Part shown: piece after piece, positions 1 through 5,135 of the stretch
How the letters are laid out: every line of letters begins with the position of its first letter
Position numbering within the stretch: the first letter of the stretch is position 1
Source: Chromatiales bacterium
GTDB taxonomy: Bacteria; Pseudomonadota; Gammaproteobacteria; Thiohalomonadales; Thiohalomonadaceae
Length of the DNA: 5,135 bases
Direction: 5' to 3'
Assembly (NCBI GenBank): GCA_029864785.1
Contig: JAOTST010000142.1
Coordinates: 1-5,135, forward strand
Made by a program: the position numbers and the translations under genes
Notes under the pieces: generated by a model
What the model saw: the letters and a program-made list of their open reading frames with translations, nothing else
Told to the model about the DNA's origin: nothing
The model's database searches: none

Positions 1-319
1 CCTCAGGAGCGATAACGGTGTGGTGGTTTTCGCTCTCTTGTAGTGCTTTGCGTAGTGAACTGCGGGTTACACTATCTCCTGTCAGGTCGAAGATGATATC
101 GATACCTTCCCCCATGCTGACGACATCGACCGCATTTTCAAAGATCTTCACGCCACTTTGTTGAAAGCCGAGAGCTACGGGAGAGTCGAGATGGCGGTGA
201 GCCACAGCAACAATCTCTATGGCCTTACCGCCTTCTTGAATGATCTCTAAAAAATGTTCAGCAAAGTCCTGTCCGACTGCCCCGAGTCCCAGCAGTGCAA
301 TATTGATCTTTTCGCCCAT
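1..319 (-). CDS. NAD(P)-binding Rossmann-fold oxidoreductase, N-terminal part (3' end cut by window edge)
   Basis: Only the first 106 codons are present; the gene runs off the left edge. The protein starts MGEKINIALLGLGAVG. A short beta strand (residues 5-10) leads into a glycine-rich GLGAVG turn (residues 11-16), the GxGxxG signature of a Rossmann dinucleotide-binding fold. A second hydrophobic strand (IEIVAVAHR, about 34-42) and a third (IDIIFDLTG, about 73-81) follow at the usual spacing. This pattern resembles the N-terminal domain of homoserine dehydrogenase-like, aspartate dehydrogenase-like or Gfo/Idh/MocA-type enzymes. The catalytic part lies outside the window, so the substrate cannot be named. 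The ATG at 319 is preceded by a purine-rich ribosome binding site and has no in-frame competitor nearby. It lies 121 bp downstream of rnfE on the same strand, and a candidate promoter in the gap suggests it can be transcribed on its own. The Rossmann fold is well supported; the family is inference. Confidence 0.8.
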   Translation of the reverse strand, partial: MGEKINIALLGLGAVGQDFAEHFLEIIQEGGKAIEIVAVAHRHLDSPVALGFQQSGVKIFENAVDVVSMGEGIDIIFDLTGDSVTRSSLRKALQESENHHTVIAPE

Positions 320-323
320 TACT

Positions 324-333
324 CTCTCCCCTT
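324..333 (-). promoter_or_regulatory. Ribosome binding site of the downstream Rossmann-fold gene
   Basis: On the minus strand AAGGGGAGAG ends 4 nt before the ATG at 319. The AAGGGG core lies 8 nt from the start codon, a normal Shine-Dalgarno distance. It supports the chosen start of the partial gene. Confidence 0.6.
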
Positions 334-377
334 ATTATTGTTCGTTATTAGAGCCTGTCTTGTGCAGACCTCGTTAG

Positions 378-406
378 AATCTATCGGTAAACAGTGACAA
401 TGTAAA
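378..406 (-). promoter_or_regulatory. Candidate sigma-70 promoter for the gene downstream of rnfE
   Basis: On the minus strand, TTTACA (401-406; 5 of 6 matches to TTGACA) and TAGATT (378-383; 4 of 6 matches to TATAAT) are separated by exactly 17 bp. Transcription would start near position 371, giving a leader of about 50 nt before the ATG at 319. The site lies in the only real intergenic gap of the window, where an internal promoter would be expected. The -10 element is mediocre, so this is a prediction from consensus matching only. Confidence 0.4.
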
Positions 407-407
407 C
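387..407 (-). repeat. GTTTAC direct repeat overlapping the candidate promoter
   Basis: On the minus strand GTTTAC occurs at 402-407 and again at 387-392, with 9 bp between the copies (15 bp start to start). One copy overlaps the candidate -35 box and the other lies in the -35/-10 spacer. The segment between them also contains an imperfect dyad (ACAGTG-A-CAATGT on the plus strand, 391-403). The arrangement could be a regulator site, but short repeats also arise by chance. Confidence 0.3.
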
Positions 408-440
408 CCACAGGAAGAGAGGGGGCTGCTGGATCATTGT

Positions 441-1139
441 TTAGGAGAGCTTATTACTCTCAAGGCTCTCCACTAAAATGGTTTCTGGTGGTTGACGTTT
501 AGCGAGTTGCTCATCAATAACATTCTTTAAAGCGGCGAGAAGTCCTAGGCCGATAAAGGCTCCTGGTGGCAGAATAGCGAGTAGGAAGCCACTATAGTCA
601 TCGAACAGGGTGATGCTCATCCAGCTAACAGACTCACCGAACATCAAGTCAGCTTTGGCAAACAGGGTACCGAAACCGATTATTTCGCGAATTGAGCCCA
701 ATACAACGAGTACAAGAGTAAAACCGACACCCATGGAGATGGCATCAAGGATAGATGCAGGAATGGGGTTGCGTGCAGCAAATGCCTCGGCGCGACCAAG
801 GATGGCGCAGTTTGTAACGATCAACGGAATAAATATCCCCAGTACCTTATAGAGGTCATAGAACCAGGCATTCATTGCGAGCTCTACTGCGGTTACAAAT
901 GAGGCGATTATCAGCATAAAGACTGGGATGCGGATCTCTGGGCGGACGATGTTGCGAATTAGTGAGACGGTCATGTTGCTGGCGATTAACACTAGGGTGG
1001 TGGCAATGCCGAGTCCCAGTCCGTTAGTGGCGGTAGAGCTGACGGCCAGTAGTGGGCAGAGCCCAAGGATCTGTACGAAGGCGATATTATTATCCCAAAG
1101 ACCATCGCGGGTAATTTTTGTGTAGCTGACGTTACTCAT
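441..1139 (-). CDS. rnfE: RnfE, membrane subunit of the Rnf ferredoxin:NAD+ oxidoreductase complex
   Basis: RnfE (RsxE; NqrD family) is an integral inner-membrane subunit. With its paralogue RnfA it forms the core through which electrons cross the membrane, coupled to Na+ or H+ transport. The 232-residue product has the normal family length (about 230 in E. coli). About six hydrophobic helices are visible, near residues 19-37, 41-62, 71-91, 96-114, 129-150 and 180-205. Two family signatures are intact: [10 protein letters not shown] with Cys28, and [14 protein letters not shown] with Cys111. In the homologous NqrD/NqrE pair the equivalent cysteines hold an iron-sulfur cluster shared between the two subunits (family knowledge). 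The ATG at 1139 lies inside the end of rnfG, an 8-bp overlap, with AGGTGGAG (1147-1154) just upstream as ribosome binding site. It is the last rnf gene. No nth (endonuclease III) follows, unlike in E. coli and many relatives. No convincing terminator is visible after the stop. Confidence 0.96.
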   Translation of the reverse strand: MSNVSYTKITRDGLWDNNIAFVQILGLCPLLAVSSTATNGLGLGIATTLVLIASNMTVSLIRNIVRPEIRIPVFMLIIASFVTAVELAMNAWFYDLYKVLGIFIPLIVTNCAILGRAEAFAARNPIPASILDAISMGVGFTLVLVVLGSIREIIGFGTLFAKADLMFGESVSWMSITLFDDYSGFLLAILPPGAFIGLGLLAALKNVIDEQLAKRQPPETILVESLESNKLS

Positions 1140-1794
1140 GGTTCGTCTCCACCTCTATTTTGGAAGCGTGCTTCTCCGTATGGGCAAAGATCGCATCCCG
1201 ATGTTGTGAATAATATTTGAGTGTTTTGTAAATCGCCTTGACCACGACACGTGGGGTAATTGTCGCACCGGTAAACTGATCAAATTCGCCGCCATCTTTT
1301 TTTACACCCCAGCCACGATCTGTTGGGTTGCTGAGTGATCGACCTTTAAAGGCGAAAACCCAGTTAGAACGTTCAGCCTCAATGCCGTCGCCTAACCCTG
1401 GGGTCTCATGGTGGGATACAACGCGTACACCAGCTAGTGTACCGTTGTAACGAATGGCTACTAGCAAATAGATATTGCCACCATAGCCATCGGGAGCGAT
1501 TGAGTTGATGATCGCTGCAACAGGTAATTTATCCATACGAGCACGATAGATTTTAATTGGTTTATTAGAGCCGAGTAGCGGATCGATCACCTCAATGGTG
1601 TCTTGCTCAATTGGATTATTGTGCTCTTTGGGGGAGATAATGGCATGCAGATTTTTAAGAATTGCTTGGCGCTCATTCTCTTTGATTTGTGGTTTGGTCA
1701 TTTGATAGGTGTAGCTCACCATGCCAGTACCGAGTACTGCAAACAGTCCCAATATTGTTGCGCTGATAACCATATTTCGAATGAGTGCGTTCAT
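1132..1794 (-). CDS. rnfG: RnfG, FMN-carrying subunit of the Rnf complex
   Basis: RnfG (RsxG; NqrC family) passes electrons through a covalently bound FMN on the outer (periplasmic) face of the membrane. The 220-residue protein has one N-terminal membrane anchor (about residues 8-28) followed by a soluble FMN-binding domain. The flavinylation motif Dxx(S/T)GAT is present as DQFTGAT (172-178), so Thr178 is the predicted FMN acceptor, attached by an ApbE-type transferase that is not encoded here. Other family marks are the [13 protein letters not shown] segment (127-139) and the [10 protein letters not shown] strand (105-114). The length is close to the usual 205-220 residues. The start at 1794 lies 4 bp after the rnfD stop; AAGGGG (1802-1807), inside the end of rnfD, sits 7 nt from the ATG. 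The 3' end overlaps rnfE by 8 bp, which suggests translational coupling. Confidence 0.96.
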   Translation of the reverse strand: MNALIRNMVISATILGLFAVLGTGMVSYTYQMTKPQIKENERQAILKNLHAIISPKEHNNPIEQDTIEVIDPLLGSNKPIKIYRARMDKLPVAAIINSIAPDGYGGNIYLLVAIRYNGTLAGVRVVSHHETPGLGDGIEAERSNWVFAFKGRSLSNPTDRGWGVKKDGGEFDQFTGATITPRVVVKAIYKTLKYYSQHRDAIFAHTEKHASKIEVETNHE

Positions 1795-1798
1795 CTAA

Positions 1799-2815
1799 CT
1801 ACCCCTTCTGTCCGAAGACTTTAGGCTGGGTATAGTAGTCGATCATCGGCGCAGCCATATTCATTAGAAGAATCGAGAAGGCAATGCCGTCGGGGAATCC
1901 TCCCCAGCTTCTGATGATATAGGTGAGTAGGCCGGCACCAATGCCAAATATAATGCGCCCTTTGGTACTGGTTGCACCTGAGACCGGATCGGTCGCGATA
2001 AAGAATGCCCCTAAAAATGCCCCACCGCCAAAGAGATGAAACAGGGGAGAGGCGTAGTGCTCGGGATCGATTAGATAGAAGAGGGATGCGATAGCCGCGA
2101 GCGAACCGAGCATTGCAACCGGAACCTGCCAGCGAATTGTTTTACGCCAGAGCATCCATATACCGCCAATAAGGATTGCCAAATTAATCCACTCCCAACC
2201 ACTCCCAGAGAGCTGGCCAAACGTTGGATTTCCCGCGATGATGGTATTGATGGTTTCACCCATTCGGATCCCTGTCTTGATGACATCAAGTGGGGTGGCA
2301 CCACTGAGGGCATCGATCCCGGTTGAGCCGAAGACGATCTGTAATGAGTGTAGTAGACCCATGCCATTGCCCTCTGCCCCTATGGGTGCGAGCCATTGGG
2401 TCATCTCTTTAGGGAATGAGATGAGTAGTACCACAAATCCGACCATCGCTGGATTAAAGGGGTTAAATCCCAGCCCGCCATAGAGCTGCTTGGCAAAGAC
2501 GATAGCGGCTAGTGAGCCGATAAAAATAATCCACCATGGACTGAGGGGGGGAATGGTGATCGCAAGCAGTATGGCGGTGACGAGGGCGCTGCCATCGAAC
2601 AGGGCGCTCTTAATGGGGCGACGGCGCAGCCACATGATAATCGTCTCAAACCCGAGACAAAAGATGATGGATAGTACGATGTTGGTCAAGATACCCCAGC
2701 CAAAGAGTGCAAAATAGACACCGATAGCAGGAATCAGGGCGAACACGACCTGCATCATCACCTGCTGTAGAGACGAGCTGCCATGAGTGTAGGGTGAACT
2801 AATTAGACTTTTCAT
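1799..2815 (-). CDS. rnfD: RnfD, FMN-carrying membrane subunit of the Rnf complex
   Basis: RnfD (RsxD; NqrB family) is a polytopic inner-membrane subunit with covalent FMN, thought to be close to the ion-translocating path. The 338-residue product has about nine to ten hydrophobic segments in two groups, roughly residues 20-135 and 207-325. Between them lies a loop with the flavinylation motif DALSGAT (168-174), which predicts Thr174 as FMN acceptor. Family signatures include FDGSALVTAILLAITIPP (73-90), GGLGFNPFNPAMVG (113-126), ATDPVSGATSTKGR (274-287) and SWGGFPDGIAFSILL (303-317). The length is slightly below the approximately 350 residues of E. coli RsxD. The DPVSGAT segment (276-282) is a second literal match to the flavinylation pattern, but its place in the conserved TDPV region makes modification unlikely. 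The start overlaps the rnfC stop as ATGA. No strong Shine-Dalgarno is visible (AAAGAGTGAG at best), so translation probably depends on coupling to rnfC. Confidence 0.96.
   Translation of the reverse strand: MKSLISSPYTHGSSSLQQVMMQVVFALIPAIGVYFALFGWGILTNIVLSIIFCLGFETIIMWLRRRPIKSALFDGSALVTAILLAITIPPLSPWWIIFIGSLAAIVFAKQLYGGLGFNPFNPAMVGFVVLLISFPKEMTQWLAPIGAEGNGMGLLHSLQIVFGSTGIDALSGATPLDVIKTGIRMGETINTIIAGNPTFGQLSGSGWEWINLAILIGGIWMLWRKTIRWQVPVAMLGSLAAIASLFYLIDPEHYASPLFHLFGGGAFLGAFFIATDPVSGATSTKGRIIFGIGAGLLTYIIRSWGGFPDGIAFSILLMNMAAPMIDYYTQPKVFGQKG
1802..1807 (-). promoter_or_regulatory. Ribosome binding site of rnfG
   Basis: AAGGGG on the minus strand lies 7 nt before the rnfG ATG, within the last codons of rnfD. 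It supports the start chosen for rnfG. Confidence 0.6.
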
Positions 2816-4398
2816 AACTCACTCTTTGGTTGGGAGTCGGAGGCGCTTATTGTGCTATCGACTTGATTGGCCTCGCGCTTTGCTTTTGCACGATCCATTG
2901 CCGCCTGAATCGCCGCCTTTTTGGCCGTATCATCTTTGGCACCCTCCTTATCTTTGAGCATGGCCTTCTTCTTCCTCATTCGCTCGGCCTTTTCACGTTC
3001 GACTTTCTCTTGGCGTTCAAGGCGGAATTCATGACGACGGCGGGCGATGTTGGCACCCTCCTTCTCGCGCTCTTGTGCCCACACCTCAGTCTTGGCAAAA
3101 CGGTAGTAGTGCACCAAAGGGATATTGGAGGGACAGACCCATGAGCAACAGCCGCATTCGATGCAGTCGAAAAGATTGTACTCCTGCACCTTTTCAAACT
3201 CTTTGGCGCGTGAGTGCCAATAGAGCTGCTGAGGTAAAAGTTCTGCCGGACAGACGCGAGCACACTCACCACAGCGAATGCATGGACTTTCAGGTTTGGT
3301 TGGCTCTGCTGGTTGTAATAAAAAGCAGTTACTTGTCTTAACGATGGGCAAGTTGGTGTTGGAGAGAGAGACGCCCATCATTGGTCCTCCCATGATGAGC
3401 TGAGTGTTAACACCACTTTCGCGGCCGGCAAAATCGAGCAACTCCTCAATCGGTGCGCCAACAGGAGCGATGATGTTTTGTGGTGTTGAGATCGCCTCAC
3501 CTGTGATGGTTACGATTCGGCTGATGAGGGGCGTTCCGTCGATAATGGCATCGGCAACCGCTGCCGCGGTGGCGACATTATGGCAGATGATACCGATGTC
3601 GAGGGTGCGCCCCTGTGACGGAGGCTCTTTACCTGTCAGTACTTTAATCAGTTGTCGCTCTCCACCCGTTGGATAGAGGGTAGGCACCATTACCAGCTCA
3701 ATATCATTTTGTCCCGACTGACTCAGGGCATTATTCAAGGCACTAAATGCATCCGGTTTATTATCCTCTATCGCGATAATGCAGCGTTTGGCGTGAAGCG
3801 CATGACGCATAATTCGGGCGCCGTTCAGGATCGCCTCAGGACGTTCGCGCATCAGCTGATCATCACACGTGATATAGGGTTCGCATTCGGCACCATTGAG
3901 AATGAGAGTTTCTATCGCGAAGTGTTGTCCGGGATTGAGTTTGATATATGAAGGGAAGCCTGCGCCACCAAGGCCAACAATTCCGGCATCATGAATTCGT
4001 TCGCGTAATTGCTCAGACGATGCGTGACGGTAATTTTCAATAGGGTAGCGTTCGCACCACTGATCTTGACCATCACTTTCGAGCACAATGGTCAAAACAT
4101 TCAACTCTGATGGATGAGGTACGGGTAGTGCAGCTATCTCGACAATCGTTCCCGAAGTAGGGGCGTGAATCGGTGCACTGACTTTACCACTGGCCTCGGC
4201 GATCATCTCACCTTTGAGGACTTTATCGCCAACGTCGACGATAGGGTGAGCCGCTTCACCAATGTGCTGCTGCATTGGAATAGTGAGTCGCTTTGGCAGC
4301 GGGAGCAGAGCACTCTGCTGACCTGTAGAGATCGATTTATGTTCCTCAAGGTGGAGGCCACCGTGATATTTCCAAAGCTTTCTGTTGATTTTGTTCAT
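2812..4398 (-). CDS. rnfC: RnfC, NADH/FMN-binding iron-sulfur subunit of the Rnf complex
   Basis: RnfC (RsxC) is the peripheral cytoplasmic subunit where NAD+ or NADH reacts; it carries FMN and two [4Fe-4S] clusters and resembles the NuoF subunit of complex I. In order, the 528 residues show an N-terminal RnfC barrel-sandwich domain (about 10-110, with GGLHLEEHK and the [15 protein letters not shown] turn), the nucleotide/flavin region with [13 protein letters not shown] (142-154) and [14 protein letters not shown] (167-180), and an SLBB-type region (about 265-345). A ferredoxin-like domain follows, with Cys373/376/379/383 ([12 protein letters not shown]) and Cys412/415/418/422 ([12 protein letters not shown]; Cys417 is extra). 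The tail (about 440-515) is rich in Lys, Arg, Glu and Ala and probably helical or coiled coil. It is much shorter than the Ala-rich repeat tail of E. coli RsxC (about 740 residues in total). The ATG overlaps the rnfB stop by 4 bp, and the 3' end overlaps rnfD by 4 bp. Confidence 0.97.
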   Translation of the reverse strand: MNKINRKLWKYHGGLHLEEHKSISTGQQSALLPLPKRLTIPMQQHIGEAAHPIVDVGDKVLKGEMIAEASGKVSAPIHAPTSGTIVEIAALPVPHPSELNVLTIVLESDGQDQWCERYPIENYRHASSEQLRERIHDAGIVGLGGAGFPSYIKLNPGQHFAIETLILNGAECEPYITCDDQLMRERPEAILNGARIMRHALHAKRCIIAIEDNKPDAFSALNNALSQSGQNDIELVMVPTLYPTGGERQLIKVLTGKEPPSQGRTLDIGIICHNVATAAAVADAIIDGTPLISRIVTITGEAISTPQNIIAPVGAPIEELLDFAGRESGVNTQLIMGGPMMGVSLSNTNLPIVKTSNCFLLQPAEPTKPESPCIRCGECARVCPAELLPQQLYWHSRAKEFEKVQEYNLFDCIECGCCSWVCPSNIPLVHYYRFAKTEVWAQEREKEGANIARRRHEFRLERQEKVEREKAERMRKKKAMLKDKEGAKDDTAKKAAIQAAMDRAKAKREANQVDSTISASDSQPKSEL

Positions 4399-4961
4399 AG
4401 GTTTCCCCCTTCATTGAGCCCGGCACTTGGCTGGGGGAAGGGCCATTTCCAATGGTTGGCAGATTGTTTAACCGGCACCATCAGAATGCAATCAACCGGG
4501 CAGGGAGGGAGACAGAGTTCGCAGCCGGTGCATTCCGACTCAATAATGGTGTGCATCTGTTTGGCGGCACCCAAAATTGCATCCACGGGACAGGCCTGTA
4601 TACAGAGGGTGCAGCCGATACAGGTCTGCTCATCGATGATGGCGACCAACTTCTCAGGTTTTACCTCACCGGCTTCGGGATCGAGCGGTTTGGGATCGAC
4701 TCCCAGCAGGTCTGCAAGTGCTTGAATCGTTGCCTCACCACCGGGAGGGCAACGATTGATATCGGCCTCACCGTTTGATATTGCTTCGGCGTAGGGATGA
4801 CAACCGGGGTAGCTGCATTGGCCACATTGAGTTTGCGGTAGGATGGCATCAATCTGATCGACCACCGGATCGCTATCGATTTTAAAGCGTACGGCGGCAT
4901 AGCCGAGGATGAGTCCAAAGAGGATCGCCAGTAGGCTTAGAGTTACGGTTGCGGTAAACAT
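4395..4961 (-). CDS. rnfB: RnfB, ferredoxin-type iron-sulfur subunit of the Rnf complex
   Basis: RnfB (RsxB) is the membrane-anchored subunit that exchanges electrons with soluble ferredoxin on the cytoplasmic side. The 188-residue protein begins with a hydrophobic anchor (about residues 5-24). A four-cysteine Fe-S domain follows: Cys46, Cys49, Cys54 and Cys71 ([16 protein letters not shown], then NRCPPGG). Two classical [4Fe-4S] ferredoxin motifs come next: [16 protein letters not shown] (Cys114/117/120/124) and [16 protein letters not shown] (Cys144/147/150/154, with an extra Cys158). The length is close to the 192 residues of E. coli RsxB; anaerobe forms with more clusters are longer. The ATG at 4961 lies 10 bp after the rnfA stop and gives the expected [12 protein letters not shown] anchor. 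The nearest purine-rich stretch, AAAGGG in the end of rnfA, is rather distant (about 13 nt), so coupling to rnfA is likely. The stop overlaps the rnfC start as ATGA. Confidence 0.97.
   Translation of the reverse strand: MFTATVTLSLLAILFGLILGYAAVRFKIDSDPVVDQIDAILPQTQCGQCSYPGCHPYAEAISNGEADINRCPPGGEATIQALADLLGVDPKPLDPEAGEVKPEKLVAIIDEQTCIGCTLCIQACPVDAILGAAKQMHTIIESECTGCELCLPPCPVDCILMVPVKQSANHWKWPFPQPSAGLNEGGNL
4405..4411 (-). promoter_or_regulatory. Ribosome binding site of rnfC
   Basis: AAGGGGG on the minus strand lies 6 nt before the rnfC ATG, inside the last codons of rnfB. It is the strongest Shine-Dalgarno in the operon segment seen here and fixes the rnfC start. Confidence 0.65.
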
Positions 4962-4971
4962 AAAACCGTAA

Positions 4972-5135
4972 TTACCCTTTAATCAGACCAGAGAAGCCCA
5001 TAAAGGCGATCGACATCATACCCGCAGTAATCAGTGCGATGGCAGCGCCACGAAATGGTAGAGGAACATCAGCGGCAAAGATCCGTTCGCGCATTGCAGC
5101 AAAGAGGATCAGTACCAGTGAGAAGCCGACAGCCG
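4972..5135 (-). CDS. rnfA: RnfA, membrane subunit of the Rnf complex, C-terminal part (5' end cut by window edge)
   Basis: The last 53 codons and the TAA stop (4972-4974) of rnfA are present; the start lies beyond the right edge. The readable part begins [18 protein letters not shown], continues with [18 protein letters not shown] and ends in a hydrophobic helix closing with [11 protein letters not shown]. This closely matches the C-terminus of RnfA/RsxA (NqrE family, usually about 193 residues), including the PFRG loop and the GFSGL end. RnfA is an integral membrane subunit that pairs with RnfE. Its iron-sulfur cysteines lie in the missing part and cannot be checked. It is probably the first gene of the operon, so the main rnf promoter should lie to the right of the window. 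rnfB starts 10 bp after its stop. Confidence 0.93.
   Translation of the reverse strand, partial: AVGFSLVLILFAAMRERIFAADVPLPFRGAAIALITAGMMSIAFMGFSGLIKG

Noticed and set aside
355..370. Possible hairpin (GTCT-TGTGC-AGAC) after rnfE as a terminator
   Set aside because: The stem is only 4 bp and has no following U-run on the minus strand, so it is not a credible intrinsic terminator.
1603..1824. Plus-strand open frame opposite the start of rnfG with a hydrophobic stretch
   Set aside because: It mirrors the RnfG membrane anchor region and the rnfD/rnfG junction; it has no convincing ribosome binding site or family resemblance.
2071..2367. Minus-strand open frame in another frame within rnfD
   Set aside because: It lies wholly inside the coding sequence of a conserved membrane protein and its product has no recognisable motif.
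2484..3231. Repeated 10-mer TAGAGCTGCT at about 2483 and 3222
   Set aside because: There are only two copies, each inside a coding region (rnfD and rnfC) where codon content explains them; a chance match.
4165..4725. A 186-codon plus-strand open frame across the rnfC/rnfB junction
   Set aside because: It is antisense to two well-conserved rnf genes, its translation shows no recognisable domain, and its composition (Ser/Thr/Gln-rich) fits a reverse-strand shadow.

Overview
The window holds most of an rnfABCDGE operon on the minus strand. It encodes the membrane-bound, ion-translocating ferredoxin:NAD+ oxidoreductase (Rnf; called Rsx in enterobacteria). The gene order A-B-C-D-G-E, the protein lengths and the motifs match the form found in Gammaproteobacteria, so a gammaproteobacterial or related proteobacterial chromosome is the best guess. 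The base composition looks intermediate. No marker in the window fixes the genus.

Layout, read right to left in the direction of transcription: the C-terminal 53 codons of rnfA (4972-5135, cut by the window edge), rnfB (4395-4961), rnfC (2812-4398), rnfD (1799-2815), rnfG (1132-1794) and rnfE (441-1139). The genes are packed tightly. B/C and C/D overlap by 4 bp (ATGA), D/G are separated by 4 bp, G/E overlap by 8 bp and A/B are 10 bp apart. This fits one polycistronic mRNA with translational coupling. A 121-bp gap (320-440) then carries a plausible sigma-70-type promoter embedded in a GTTTAC direct repeat. After it comes the start of a second minus-strand gene (1-319, cut by the window edge), whose N-terminus is a Rossmann-type NAD(P)-binding domain.

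How the genes work together (family knowledge): RnfB receives electrons from ferredoxin through its Fe-S clusters. RnfA and RnfE form the membrane pair that carries a shared iron-sulfur site. RnfD and RnfG carry covalently bound FMN. RnfC carries FMN and two [4Fe-4S] clusters and is the NAD(H) site. Electron flow is coupled to Na+ or H+ movement. All diagnostic residues I looked for are present: 8 Cys in two ferredoxin motifs plus 4 in the Fe-S domain of RnfB, 8 Cys in RnfC, the SGAT/TGAT flavinylation sites in RnfD and RnfG, and Cys28/Cys111 in RnfE. The operon therefore looks intact and functional.

I see no previously undescribed system here. The less ordinary points are the non-nth gene downstream of rnfE, its promoter region with a direct repeat, and a second flavinylation-like motif in RnfD. 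No RNA gene, mobile element, CRISPR array or clear terminator was seen.
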